Shown here: positions 15,617-23,533 of the stretch, piece after piece | How the letters are laid out: each line of letters starts with the position of its first letter | How positions within the stretch are numbered: position 1 is the first letter of the stretch | Source: a virus | Direction: 5' to 3' (one strand) | Virus record (IMG/VR): IMGVR_UViG_3300042567_000108 | Span: 1 to 64,000 of that record | DNA: 64,000 nt | Program-made: the position numbers and the translations under genes | The notes under the pieces: model-generated | Databases searched by the model: none | What the model was told of the DNA's origin: nothing | The model's input: the letters and a program-made list of their open reading frames with translations, nothing else

Positions 15617-16431
15617 TACACCTTCATCTCTACTTGTCTGTAGTCTCTTACTACATCCTCTAAGTACATAGAGGCTGGGTCAAATGATAGTGATACGTAT
15701 GTGTTACCAGTAAAGTCTGCTTTACCATAACGATTTTTAACAGGGGCTACACATAGATATGCGTCTGGTCCCTGCATCATCTGTCCTACTGTCAACACCA
15801 TAGCAGGTACTTGACTAACCATACCCTGCAACGCTGAGCGTGGCTGACATGGAAAACCTTGAGCACCTTCTTTAGTATGGTGTAACACTAGTACACATGC
15901 ATTGGTATCTCTTGCAAGATACTTGAGTTCTTTCATAACTTGTCGCATAGCAGCAAACTCTTCGCCACCATCAACAGCAATATCCATAAGGTTATCTACT
16001 ACGATAAGCGTAGGACTTCTACCCCACATAGTTTCAAATGCAGATACTTCTGCATCTAAATCGTTAAGGGTTGGGCTGGGTTCAAACGACCAGTACAAAT
16101 TAGAGAACTCTCGCAAGAGTTCTTCTGCTTTGGCTGGCTCCGTCTTAAGCATATGTTCTGCATGCGCCTGACTTATCTTTGCTTTCATAGCAAGCAAACG
16201 CATAGCCATAGTGTGTGCATTAGTATCGGCAGAAAAGTATAGTGTCGGTTGTTTTAGCCTTGCTGCGATATGTAATGCAATAGATGACTTACCTGCGCCA
16301 GGAGTACCAGCAATTACTGATACTTCTGCACGGCGTAAGATAATGCCTTCCCGTTGAAAAGCCTGAAAGGGAGGGGGTAATGGTTCTCCTCCTACTTCTG
16401 GCTTACCAATACTACGGCGTAATGTTTTCAT
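15616..16431 (-). CDS. DnaB/RecA-fold replicative ATPase (271 aa)
   Basis: Walker A AGTPGAGKSS at residues 41-50, Walker B LIVVDNL near 140 and a LVLHHTKEG motif near 180 where DnaB-family ATPases place a sensor. Contains only the motor domain, without the DnaB N-terminal domain, so it is shorter than a normal helicase. Homologue of 53034-53816 in unit B. With primase next to it, it probably acts as the replisome helicase. Confidence 0.8.
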   Translation of the reverse strand: MKTLRRSIGKPEVGGEPLPPPFQAFQREGIILRRAEVSVIAGTPGAGKSSIALHIAARLKQPTLYFSADTNAHTMAMRLLAMKAKISQAHAEHMLKTEPAKAEELLREFSNLYWSFEPSPTLNDLDAEVSAFETMWGRSPTLIVVDNLMDIAVDGGEEFAAMRQVMKELKYLARDTNACVLVLHHTKEGAQGFPCQPRSALQGMVSQVPAMVLTVGQMMQGPDAYLCVAPVKNRYGKADFTGNTYVSLSFDPASMYLEDVVRDYRQVEMKV

Positions 16432-16874
16432 TATGCCTTGGTCTGGTCAGGTACGAATGAGTTCCACTCTGCTTGGTTCTGCTTGATGTACTGAGTTGTA
16501 CACTTAGTTGGGTCGCCTTGCTTAGCAGGGCAGAAGTAACCCTTGTATGGACCAAACTTACCTGTTAGTCCATGGATGCGTGTCATTGTACCGTGAGGAC
16601 AAGTGCGTGAACCTGCACTTATTGTTGGTGGTGGTGTATCAAATGAGTCAACAACTGTGCCACCAAATTGATTAGCAATAGATGCTACTGCTGGGTTAGG
16701 TGGTACTGCTGCATTAGTGCCACGCACTGCTGTTTCTACTTCATTGACTGCTTCTACGATAGCAAAGATGGTTGCTGATAGCGCAGTGAATTCATCTGCG
16801 TTGTTAGCACGCAAAGTAATTTGTGTTTTGTTTGGTGTGTGTAGGTTGATACTGATTGGTGCTTCGCTGTGCAT
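16431..16874 (-). CDS. Replication-cassette protein with C-terminal Cys motif (147 aa)
   Basis: N-terminal ~50 residues (LHTPNKTQITLRANNADEF) align with 52536-52952 of unit B (YKTPAGDMINVRANTADEL). A Pro-rich linker leads to a C-terminal CPHGTMTRIHG...YFCP...CTT motif that probably binds zinc. Position between exonuclease and helicase in both genomes suggests a single-strand-binding or recombination mediator role, but no known domain is visible. Confidence 0.6.
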   Translation of the reverse strand: MHSEAPISINLHTPNKTQITLRANNADEFTALSATIFAIVEAVNEVETAVRGTNAAVPPNPAVASIANQFGGTVVDSFDTPPPTISAGSRTCPHGTMTRIHGLTGKFGPYKGYFCPAKQGDPTKCTTQYIKQNQAEWNSFVPDQTKA

Positions 16875-17651
16875 TTATTCTCCTTGAATAGGTGTTACTA
16901 GGGACTTTTTTGTATCTCGGAAAGTACGAACTTTCATTGCTAATTCTATACCTTTCCAACCTTGTTTGATGTCAACGAAATGCAGTTCACATTTACCACT
17001 ACCTGCTGGTAGATGGACAATGATTCCTTTCTCTTGGTTGACACCACCCCAAGAACCACGGGTTGCCGTAGCGGGGTCATACGGCAAGCCGTGTGCATAC
17101 ACCGCTAACTGCATGGCAATCTTATTTGGGTAGGCAATACTACCAGTCTTTAGGTCAGAGATATATAACTCTCCATTGTATTCAACTACACGGTCAGGTG
17201 TACCCGCAATCTTGTACTTGTCTAGCACACAGAACTGTTCAATGAATACATTCTTAAACTTCTTAGTTGCATCTGCATATGCTTGTATGTCTGCAACATA
17301 CTCGTCAGGTATAACTCCAAGGTCTTCACCTCGGTCATGTTTTTCTGTTAGTGTATGGATAGCAGTACCAATATTGGCTTGTGTTGTAGCACCTGCTGCT
17401 TCCATTGCATCTTCAACCAACTTGTCCATCTCTAACTTGTTGTCTCTGTGTGCTGATGCTGCTAGCAATAAGTCAGGTCGCAGTGTTAATCCTGCTGCAG
17501 CCATGCGCAACTTCCACGCTACTAGTGCAGTGCCATCATCTAATGAACCTGCAACTGTTGTTGTTCTTGTGTACGGCACAGCCTTGCCACCCTTCGGTGG
17601 CACTACCATTGGTCTACCGTAACGGTCTCTTGGAACTTCTACTTCTGACAT
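16875..17651 (-). CDS. PD-(D/E)XK exonuclease, RecB/Cas4-like (258 aa)
   Basis: Family motifs in order: GTAIHTLTEKHD (motif I His), IAGTPDRVVEYNGELYISDLKTG (catalytic Asp and DxK) and KIAMQLAVYAHG (QxxxY). It would degrade one strand of duplex DNA for recombination or host DNA breakdown. GGGAG 4 nt upstream supports the start. In unit B the equivalent slot has a different subfamily encoded in two frames (51746-52532). Confidence 0.8.
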   Translation of the reverse strand: MSEVEVPRDRYGRPMVVPPKGGKAVPYTRTTTVAGSLDDGTALVAWKLRMAAAGLTLRPDLLLAASAHRDNKLEMDKLVEDAMEAAGATTQANIGTAIHTLTEKHDRGEDLGVIPDEYVADIQAYADATKKFKNVFIEQFCVLDKYKIAGTPDRVVEYNGELYISDLKTGSIAYPNKIAMQLAVYAHGLPYDPATATRGSWGGVNQEKGIIVHLPAGSGKCELHFVDIKQGWKGIELAMKVRTFRDTKKSLVTPIQGE

Positions 17652-17669
17652 ACGTCTCCCTTGTTAATA

Positions 17670-17718
17670 GGTTGGGGAGCAGGAACAAGGAGAGAGCCGA
17701 AACCCTGCCACCCCAACC
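17670..17718 (-). other. Long hairpin upstream of exonuclease gene
   Basis: GGTTGGGG-a-GCAGG pairs with CCTGC-ca-CCCCAACC around a 20-nt loop, in the leader of the minus-strand exonuclease gene. No U-tract. Could be a 5' UTR structure or protein-binding site. A second small hairpin, CATAGC-AGGG-GCTATG at 17731-17746, overlaps the stop of the upstream gene, and an extended -10-like TGTTATGAT lies at 17724-17732. Confidence 0.45.
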
Positions 17719-17741
17719 CACTCATCATAACATAGCAGGGG

Positions 17742-18122
17742 CTATGCGTTGATGTCATTGCCACAGTGAGGGCAAAGTTTTTCTCGTTTCTTGTAGACTT
17801 CATGTATCACTTGGTCTTTAAAGTTTTGATGCACATATATCTTGCATCTGTTGCGTGCTTTAACAGCACGTACTATAGCACCTGACTGGTGCAGTACTGA
17901 CAACACACCACTAGCAGTGCCGTGATGCCAGCCTGTACCTTCGGCTAATTCTTTCCACGTCATACCATGTACACCTGCTAGTTTTAAATATGATAATGCT
18001 CTAGCCTGGTTGTTTGCTTCTTGTCCTGATGCAACATTATCTATAGCACGAGCCTTAGATGTATCAGTACCTGACCATCCAGCCGTACCTTTGTATGGTC
18101 TATAAGGTACGTATTCTGCCAT
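17742..18122 (-). CDS. Winged-helix DNA-binding protein with CxxC tail (126 aa)
   Basis: Residues 40-90 look like a winged helix-turn-helix: LSYLKLAGVHGMTWKELAEGT (helices 1-2), WHHGTASGVLSVLHQSGAIV (recognition helix and wing). The protein ends in a CPHCG zinc motif. Likely a transcription regulator. No counterpart seen in unit B. Confidence 0.6.
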   Translation of the reverse strand: MAEYVPYRPYKGTAGWSGTDTSKARAIDNVASGQEANNQARALSYLKLAGVHGMTWKELAEGTGWHHGTASGVLSVLHQSGAIVRAVKARNRCKIYVHQNFKDQVIHEVYKKREKLCPHCGNDINA

Positions 18123-18541
18123 TAGTCTTCTTCTTCCATATCATGTACTTCAATCTGGTCAACCTCAATGTCGCCATCATAGAAGTCAACTGTTACGTTG
18201 TCTGTAAAGATAGTCTCGGCATCATCTGCATCTTCTGCATCTACGCTGAAGGTACCAGTGATTGTGTATGTAGCACTGTATCTTGTTGTAAGTTTGTTGG
18301 CACCAATGGATTCAAGTAACTCATTGACATCTGACTTTGTGATTGTTGTTTCACCATCACTCCATTCACACTCACTGAAGAAGTCACGGACTTTATAAGT
18401 ATTACTAATCCTTTGTGCGCGGTCTTCTGATGCACTTGCTTGGATTGCATTTACTTCGCCTGCTTTCTCAATGAATCGAATTACTTCTGACTCAGTGTAG
18501 TTTACAACACCATCTACTGTGTTAATCTGGATTGTGTTCAT
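18122..18541 (-). CDS. Acidic protein of unknown function (139 aa)
   Basis: Strongly acidic with a C-terminal beta-rich stretch: YSATYTITGTFSVDAEDADDAE, a pattern seen in small phage proteins with a four-strand fold, then EVDQIEVHDMEEED. The stop overlaps the start of the winged-helix gene. Function unknown; acidic DNA-mimic activity is possible but speculative. Confidence 0.55.
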   Translation of the reverse strand: MNTIQINTVDGVVNYTESEVIRFIEKAGEVNAIQASASEDRAQRISNTYKVRDFFSECEWSDGETTITKSDVNELLESIGANKLTTRYSATYTITGTFSVDAEDADDAETIFTDNVTVDFYDGDIEVDQIEVHDMEEED

Positions 18542-18607
18542 GTGTTCCTCTCGTTGTTTAGTGTCCCGTGTGCGCTACTGGCGGGACAACCCAGTAAAAG
18601 GCAGCAA

Positions 18608-18636
18608 CTGTATAGGAAATGAACGAAACTATACAG
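18608..18636. promoter_or_regulatory. Inverted repeat in leader region (candidate operator)
   Basis: Perfect 8-bp arms CTGTATAG and CTATACAG separated by 13 nt lie in the 125-bp gap upstream of 18122-18541. The arms contain TATAG/CTATA elements that look like -10 boxes, so a dimeric repressor could cover a promoter here. A second inverted repeat, TTTACC-cgata-GGTAAA at 18649-18665, lies just after the DUF932 gene. Confidence 0.5.
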
Positions 18637-18666
18637 TAACCGTGCGCATTTACCCGATAGGTAAAC

Positions 18667-19662
18667 CTATACTAGCAGAGATAAAGCCTTAGTCTTTACT
18701 CTGTCATTGCGTCCACTAAGGGTGGCGGCTGCAAGACGTTCAGCGCCGCCCGTTGCATAGTGGTCAGCAAATTCTACCACTGCATGCCATGCACCAAAGG
18801 CTGTGCCTCTGATGTTCTCTTGTGTTTCTGATTCGCTATAGATAGACCATGCTTTAGCACGTGCATCTTTAGCAATGGTCTGTTGCTTGCGTTCACCACG
18901 TGTGAGCAAATCGTATGGCTTATCTTCAATGGTAGAAGGTAGTGCCCATACTGACTTGAAGAAGTTAATTGCTTGCTCACGTGAGAAGTCAATGCCAAGC
19001 AGACGATTGGCTGTTAACTCGTAATCATCTATAGCCTGATATGTAAGGTTAGTAATGTTACGGATGTCAGCAATAGATAACTCTTGGTTAGTAGTGTGTG
19101 ACATACGGTATGTGTACTCATTGTACTTACGCTTTTGATTGTTACTAATCAAACCGTTGACCTGATTAGCACAGAACAAACGCTCAATGATTGGCTTGAT
19201 AACAACAGATGATGAGCCATCATGTGATGTCTTTACTAATAAGAATGCAGCGTGTGGGTCATTGGCTACCGAGATACCACGAGGTAACTCTAGTACCATC
19301 CAGATGTTAGAGCCACCATTAAACTCACCTGCTGCTGCATAGCGTGCATCACCTGCATCTACTAGTGTATCTAATGCGTTAAAGACTTCCATGTTTTGTA
19401 CTACTTTATACTTAGTACCAACAATACCAATGACTGAGTTGTTATCCTCACGGATAATAGCCTGCTTTTTTGGTACATCTATGTATGTGGCTGGTGTTAC
19501 ACCATGCTCATCAATAGATAGGGGTGTACTTACTGCTTGTAGTTCACCTGTGCGTACAGTCCAGTTAAGTCCTGCTTGTGTGGCTGCACTTGCAGCAGAG
19601 GTAGCCTCCACTGCTGTGCCACCACGTACCCATGCTGAGCGGTGTTTACTTGCTACTGTCAT
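18667..19662 (-). CDS. DUF932 family phage/plasmid protein (331 aa)
   Basis: Matches the DUF932 family in length and landmarks: an IGIVGTKYKVVQN segment near residue 75, FLLVKTSHDGSSSV, FCANQVNGL and a helical C-terminus. Family members are widespread on actinobacterial mobile DNA; biochemical role unknown. ATG at 19662 has GGAG 8 nt upstream, whereas the in-frame TTG further out has none. Not present in unit B. Confidence 0.8.
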   Translation of the reverse strand: MTVASKHRSAWVRGGTAVEATSAASAATQAGLNWTVRTGELQAVSTPLSIDEHGVTPATYIDVPKKQAIIREDNNSVIGIVGTKYKVVQNMEVFNALDTLVDAGDARYAAAGEFNGGSNIWMVLELPRGISVANDPHAAFLLVKTSHDGSSSVVIKPIIERLFCANQVNGLISNNQKRKYNEYTYRMSHTTNQELSIADIRNITNLTYQAIDDYELTANRLLGIDFSREQAINFFKSVWALPSTIEDKPYDLLTRGERKQQTIAKDARAKAWSIYSESETQENIRGTAFGAWHAVVEFADHYATGGAERLAAATLSGRNDRVKTKALSLLV

Positions 19663-20191
19663 GTGCTTCTCCAAAGATTCCTGCTGTTACTTTAGGATGT
19701 AGTTCCATTTGCATGGCTTGGAAGGCAGCAACTGGCCACCCTGAACCAAACACTCTACCTAACAGGGTAGCCAGTGAATAGCCTTGTCCTTTGCCAATCT
19801 TTAATAGTTCAAATGCTTTATCAACATCTGACTTCTGATAGTACGTAAGTGCTAGCAGTGTGGCTGGTGCTGCGACAGTGTCACTTGTTGCTGCATCATG
19901 TAACCATTCAAGAATAGGAATAGTTTTATCTGTATCTTCTGGTACTAGTAGACCCATGGCATAGTCACGTACTTGTACGTCACGTAATGCTAGTAGTACT
20001 GCTGCTGTTGTTTCTGTCATTAGTTCTTCGTCAGTCTTAAAGAGGTCAAAGTTTTTGATGAACAACTCTACCGTTTCAGCAGCATGACGTTGCTCACTGT
20101 GACCTAGTTCAAACTGACCCTTATAATCTGCCACTGTTACTTCTTTAATGGCATATATTCTTTCTCTTATCTTTTCTTTATTCACTTGCAT
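19646..20191 (-). CDS. DUF4192-like protein (181 aa)
   Basis: The C-terminal half (ATLLALTYYQKSDVDKAFELL, then GYSLATLLGRV) matches the end of DUF4192 proteins, a family largely confined to Actinobacteria and their phages. The N-terminal half is helical. The stop overlaps the DUF932 gene start, forming a two-gene unit. Function unknown. Confidence 0.65.
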   Translation of the reverse strand: MQVNKEKIRERIYAIKEVTVADYKGQFELGHSEQRHAAETVELFIKNFDLFKTDEELMTETTAAVLLALRDVQVRDYAMGLLVPEDTDKTIPILEWLHDAATSDTVAAPATLLALTYYQKSDVDKAFELLKIGKGQGYSLATLLGRVFGSGWPVAAFQAMQMELHPKVTAGIFGEAHDSSK

Positions 20192-20348
20192 CTCCCTTGT
20201 TTGATAGTCCCTTACTTGATTGCCATATCCACACTACATCTGTGTTATCAAATGGTAGTGTCTTTGTTACCTTGTATAAAGCATCATCATCATTGTCTGC
20301 TTCAACAAAGAACGCTATGTTTATTTGCCATTGTCTAGTACCAGCCAT
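20178..20348 (-). CDS. Small protein (56 aa)
   Basis: MAGTRQWQINIAFFVEADNDDDAL at the start and a VVWIWQSSKG strand near the end, suggesting a small alpha-beta fold. It overlaps the transglycosylase stop upstream and the DUF4192 start downstream, so the operon is continuous. No family recognised. Confidence 0.6.
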   Translation of the reverse strand: MAGTRQWQINIAFFVEADNDDDALYKVTKTLPFDNTDVVWIWQSSKGLSNKGDASE

Positions 20349-20763
20349 GCTTCCTCCAATGTGCCCATGCTGCTGAAGGTTTGTCGTACCTATGTACTAT
20401 GTACTCCAGCCCCCGCGCAACTTGTTGCGGGGCTGGGGTTCCAGGCTTGGTGCCTAAGACTTGTGCTATACCATAGGCTGTTGACTCAGGGTTATCCGCA
20501 TCATGTCTCCATGCTGACTCTTTACCCCATAGTTTCATCAGTGCTTTATGTTCGCTGCGGTTCCACTCAGGGAACCACATTTTCATGTATGAAACTGCAT
20601 ACAATTTTGCTGCGTATGGTGTCCATACTTTAGGTAGTCTGTGTTCGTTATAACATAGGTCGTTAACATGTTGTGAGTAATACTTATAAGGCAGACCTAG
20701 CATTGTAGTAAAGGTCAACATCATAGTACTACCAACAGCCAACCACTTTCTTACTTCGTTCAT
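20335..20763 (-). CDS. Membrane-anchored lytic transglycosylase-like protein (142 aa)
   Basis: An N-terminal hydrophobic segment (about residues 7-24) is followed by an SLT-like core: LMKLWGKESAWRHDADNP (catalytic Glu in KESAW), AYGIAQVLGTKPGT and a C-terminal GLEYIVHRYDKPSAAWAHWRKHGWY motif typical of actinobacterial and actinophage transglycosylases. It would cut peptidoglycan glycan strands at the cell surface. It lies in the early region, far from the late endolysin. Counterpart in B: 57941-58333. Confidence 0.75.
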   Translation of the reverse strand: MNEVRKWLAVGSTMMLTFTTMLGLPYKYYSQHVNDLCYNEHRLPKVWTPYAAKLYAVSYMKMWFPEWNRSEHKALMKLWGKESAWRHDADNPESTAYGIAQVLGTKPGTPAPQQVARGLEYIVHRYDKPSAAWAHWRKHGWY

Positions 20764-20772
20764 GACTATCTC

Positions 20773-20901
20773 CTAGTCTTCGTCTCCGTACATACGGTCA
20801 GGCTCATTGCATACACACTCATAGATAAAGCAACCGCAATCTTCGCACTCATCTGATTCACCTGTTGCAACAGGGTCATCAAGCGGTGGTTCGTAACTCA
20901 T
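20773..20901 (-). CDS. Small acidic Cys-rich protein, MSYEPPLDD type (42 aa)
   Basis: Starts MSYEPPLDDP and has cysteines in CEDCGCFIYECVC. The first nine residues are identical to the unit B protein at 58670-58777, whose remainder lacks the cysteines. The shared N-terminus in two diverged genomes supports translation. Overlaps the XRE gene. Confidence 0.6.
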   Translation of the reverse strand: MSYEPPLDDPVATGESDECEDCGCFIYECVCNEPDRMYGDED

Positions 20902-21166
20902 AGTTTCTCCTTCGTGTTACATGTATTGGGTCTCCATACATACTGCTTCTTATGATTGTATCTATTGATACTCCGTATACATCACACAATTTTAGCAGCC
21001 TTCTAAGTGTAATGTTTCTACTGTTGCGTTCGTAACTACCCACTGCTTCTTTAGTAAACTCACCATTAGTAACTAGTTCTACATGCTCAAGGGTATAACC
21101 TTTGAGTAAGCGTACATACTTAAGGGTGTTTACTACTTCTAAGTATTCAGGATTTAAGTTACTCAT
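20879..21166 (-). CDS. XRE-family helix-turn-helix regulator (95 aa)
   Basis: LKYVRLLKGYTLEHVELVTNGEFTKEAVGSYER is a lambda-repressor-like HTH, followed by ITLRRLLKLCDVYGVSIDTII, the usual XRE C-terminal helices. The start at 21166 is set by a GGAAG site and the overlap with the preceding stop. Could control early transcription; no lysogeny genes accompany it. Confidence 0.75.
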   Translation of the reverse strand: MSNLNPEYLEVVNTLKYVRLLKGYTLEHVELVTNGEFTKEAVGSYERNSRNITLRRLLKLCDVYGVSIDTIIRSSMYGDPIHVTRRRNYELRTTA

Positions 21167-21272
21167 TATCTTCCTCACATTCATCACACTCTTTGCATAA
21201 CCCACAGTCATCACATACAAAGTTATACTGCTCGCATACTTCACAGTATGGTGGTGTGTATGGTCCACTCAT
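21159..21272 (-). CDS. Cys-rich mini-protein (37 aa)
   Basis: Eight cysteines in a repeated CxxC spacing: YCEVCEQ, VCDDCGLCKECDECEED. It almost certainly binds zinc. Its stop overlaps the XRE start. Too short for family recognition. Confidence 0.6.
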   Translation of the reverse strand: MSGPYTPPYCEVCEQYNFVCDDCGLCKECDECEEDNE

Positions 21273-21275
21273 GGC

Positions 21276-21632
21276 TTACCAACTAGCCAAGTACTCAAAC
21301 ATAGCATCGTCTACTGACTCATCTATTACTCTGTCAAGTAGTGTAATTGTTTCTTTTAGGATATCCCAGTACCATTCATCTATACCTGTACCACCAAAGA
21401 AAAACCCTTCTGTAGGTGGCAGTAGTTCCATTGCTGTTTCTTCTGTGCCTTCATCTACTACTTTTTGGCAGTCATCTCGCAGTTGAATGATGTCTTGTTT
21501 GGTTAGGCTAACAGGTGTGCAGTCATCTACTACACCAGCATTGTTGATAATCCAACCATGAATTGCATTAGCCTTACGCCAGTATGCAACCTCATGTACT
21601 TGCTTCTCATACAGATACATGTCTAGTCCCAT
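21276..21632 (-). CDS. Conserved phage protein, MGLDMYL family (118 aa)
   Basis: Starts MGLDMYLYEKQ, then VAYWRKANAIHGWI, a pattern I recognise from many unrelated phages as an uncharacterised conserved protein. C-terminal aromatic FFFGGTGIDEWYW and a terminal acidic helix. No catalytic motif assigned. Confidence 0.65.
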   Translation of the reverse strand: MGLDMYLYEKQVHEVAYWRKANAIHGWIINNAGVVDDCTPVSLTKQDIIQLRDDCQKVVDEGTEETAMELLPPTEGFFFGGTGIDEWYWDILKETITLLDRVIDESVDDAMFEYLASW

Positions 21633-21633
21633 G

Positions 21634-21843
21634 TTACTCTCCTTGTTTTAGTACTTCGATAGATACTTTGTTAATGAATGGCTTGGTCATGTTAACCCAG
21701 TCCACACCATACTCATCAGCCAATCGCTCCCATGCTGCTGTCTCTACATCACGCTGGTCAGGGCTGAATGTTGTTTCGATAGTAGTGACCATGATGAAAT
21801 GGTCTGCTGCAAATAGAACATCAGTTGTAATTGTATTGCTCAT
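21634..21843 (-). CDS. Small protein of unknown function (69 aa)
   Basis: ATG at 21843 overlaps the stop of the upstream TM gene and has GGAGG 10 nt away; longer in-frame starts lie inside that gene and are less likely. Mixed alpha-beta with TIETTFSPDQRDVETAAWERLADEY. No family recognised. Confidence 0.5.
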   Translation of the reverse strand: MSNTITTDVLFAADHFIMVTTIETTFSPDQRDVETAAWERLADEYGVDWVNMTKPFINKVSIEVLKQGE

Positions 21844-22019
21844 TAGAATGGTACCTCCACATGGTTTTGACATGACTTGCGCCATGCTAATAATCTACGG
21901 CGTAGATATCTGTTTTCTTCTATCAGTTTTACATTGGCATACGTCAGTATAAACAGCATCACTAGGCTAGCACCTAACGCTATAGTTATACCAACAATCA
22001 TTGCTGTATCTAAATACAT
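21843..22019 (-). CDS. Single-TM mini-protein with basic tail (58 aa)
   Basis: One TM helix (about residues 7-27), then an ENRYLRRRLLAWRK positively charged juxtamembrane helix, predicting N-out/C-in topology. CAGGGAGAG site upstream. Unit B has a similarly built protein at 61969-62109 (TM then LERRLRRY), so a TM-plus-basic-helix micro-protein is a shared trait of the early regions. Confidence 0.6.
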   Translation of the reverse strand: MYLDTAMIVGITIALGASLVMLFILTYANVKLIEENRYLRRRLLAWRKSCQNHVEVPF

Positions 22020-22092
22020 GTTGCTCTCCCTGTAGTTATAAAAAAGTTATGGACTTGTAGCGGTCCGCTGAGGTTACGGTGCCCCGCACCAT

Positions 22093-22136
22093 AAAAAAAG
22101 GGAGAGTGAGTGACTATCTCTAGCCACCCACCCTCC
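22093..22136 (-). terminator. Rho-independent terminator after ssb-like gene
   Basis: On the minus strand a 16-bp stem (GGAGGGTGGGTGGCTA with TAGTCACTCACTCTCC, three G-U pairs) closes a GAGA loop and is followed by C and seven Ts. It starts 6 nt after the OB-fold gene, so that gene's transcript ends here and the downstream genes need their own promoter. Confidence 0.85.
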
Positions 22137-22142
22137 TGTCTT

Positions 22143-22487
22143 TTAGTTTGTTACGACCTCATGAACCTCTAACTGTAACTGAGGTGCTCGTCGTGCGCTT
22201 TCCTCCACGTTTTGACGGCGGTCAAAGCGTGTAACTAGACGACCTTTAAGTGTTACCAGGTCGGATTGTTCCTGACCAGCACGAGTCACACCAAGGATTT
22301 CACCTACGGTTGAGTCATCCAATGCCACGATATTAAACCCACATACATACACTTGACGGTCAGCCTCCCCGTTTGAGAACGCTGAGATTTCGCGTTGGTC
22401 AAACCAGCCTGTCACCATGGTTCCCTTTGAACCTGTGAATGTACGTACGTTCTTAATCTTACCTGTGATTGTTACTTCGTTGTTCAT
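22143..22487 (-). CDS. OB-fold single-stranded DNA-binding-like protein (114 aa)
   Basis: Beta-rich with VTITGKIKNVRTF at the start, a YVCGFNIVALDD strand, then VTLKGRLVTRFDRRQN and QLQLEVHEVV, the five-strand rhythm of an OB fold with arginine/aromatic DNA-contact positions. Reasonable SSB candidate for the replication module, encoded separately and closed by a strong terminator. Confidence 0.6.
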   Translation of the reverse strand: MNNEVTITGKIKNVRTFTGSKGTMVTGWFDQREISAFSNGEADRQVYVCGFNIVALDDSTVGEILGVTRAGQEQSDLVTLKGRLVTRFDRRQNVEESARRAPQLQLEVHEVVTN

Positions 22488-22529
22488 CTGTTTCTCCTTG
22501 TTAGTTTCGGTAGTTGATTTTAGGCTGAT

Positions 22530-22558
22530 AGCCCGCTATCACGAAGTGTAGCGGGACT
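22530..22558 (-). other. Hairpin between two early genes
   Basis: CCCGCTA and TAGCGGG arms (7 bp) with a 10-nt loop lie in the 85-nt gap between 22573-23127 and the OB-fold gene. No U-tract, so partial attenuation or RNA processing is more likely than termination. Confidence 0.4.
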
Positions 22559-22572
22559 ATCTGCCCTTCTTT

Positions 22573-23127
22573 CTATCTTACGTTGTTTTCCAATGGCTTG
22601 TCACATGATTGACAGTCATTGAATGCTTTGGGTGTGAGTATGTGACACCATTTGCACTCTGTTTCACGTGCACGTTGGCGCTCATCGTCCAACTCCCATA
22701 GTTCTTCATACTCACCACCGTCCATCAATTGTGCGATAGGTGGTGTGAACTCTTTTCGTAGTAACCAAGGGTCATCTTGGTCTACGAACTTAACGGATAG
22801 TTCTATGAGAGTCATGCTCTCGTCTTTCCATATTTCGGTGAACACTGCTTTTCTCCTTGCTTTACCGACTACTGTTTCTGACGACACCCAATCGCTTGCC
22901 GTTGGGTTGTCGTCTTGGTTTAGGGTTAGTGCTTTGCCTTCCCCTAGTCTGTCATCTTCATGCAAGTCCCAAGCGTGCTTGTCGGACTTGCTTTCTTTTG
23001 TTTCGTAGCAGTTGATGCAACTGTCTACTTGCTCATCGCCTGTGTATAGGTGCATGAGGTTTGATGTCACAGGGAACTCACAGCATGTTTCTGTGTGTGT
23101 GGTGATGCTGATGCCTTGTTCTGTCAT
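22573..23127 (-). CDS. Cys-containing early protein (184 aa)
   Basis: Two Cys clusters, CCEFP...SCINCY near the N-terminus and CKWCHILTPKAFNDCQSCDKP at the end, could form one or two zinc ribbons around an acidic helical middle. It is the first gene of the minus-strand early region next to the unit junction. No family recognised. Confidence 0.55.
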   Translation of the reverse strand: MTEQGISITTHTETCCEFPVTSNLMHLYTGDEQVDSCINCYETKESKSDKHAWDLHEDDRLGEGKALTLNQDDNPTASDWVSSETVVGKARRKAVFTEIWKDESMTLIELSVKFVDQDDPWLLRKEFTPPIAQLMDGGEYEELWELDDERQRARETECKWCHILTPKAFNDCQSCDKPLENNVR

Positions 23128-23283
23128 TTCCTTATCCTTTCGTCTGTTTCCACCTGATGTGAAAACGCGTATATCAATACTCCTAAGTCAATCGGATAGC
23201 GCATATGCGCTAGACGCGGGGCGTGGCTGGACTGCGAGCCTGCGAGCAGGCGCACATTCATGGGCGCTCCAGACACGACAGAT

Positions 23284-23299
23284 GCGTGGTTTACCACGC
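23284..23299. repeat. 16-bp palindromic repeat, copy 1
   Basis: GCGTGG-TTTA-CCACGC, a perfect 6-bp stem with TTTA loop, identical to copy 2 at 23518-23533 with 218 bp between them. Candidate protein-binding or RNA-hairpin element. Confidence 0.7.
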
Positions 23300-23517
23300 T
23301 GAGAGCAATCATTACCGCTTTGCTCTGCTGAATAGGCAGAGCAGGGAATGATTTGACGACGGAGTATGATAGGAGCACCGCAGGAGGACGAGCCTGAGTA
23401 TGTCGTAGCGCGGCTTTGACGCGCCGACAGACTGGCGAGAGATGAGGGCTGAGTGCATGTCAGCATGAGAAGGCAATAGACCATAAGGCTATGCCTTCGA
23501 TTGCGACAGGCGAGAAC

Positions 23518-23533
23518 GCGTGGTTTACCACGC
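23518..23533. repeat. 16-bp palindromic repeat, copy 2
   Basis: Exact copy of the GCGTGGTTTACCACGC palindrome at 23284-23299, here followed by GGACGGACAG, a word repeated near 23618. Confidence 0.7.

Noticed and set aside
23188-23484. Open frame of 98 codons on the minus strand in the junction
   Set aside because: It runs through the palindrome-rich DNA, has Ser/Arg/Cys-skewed composition, no ribosome site and no homologue in the other unit.
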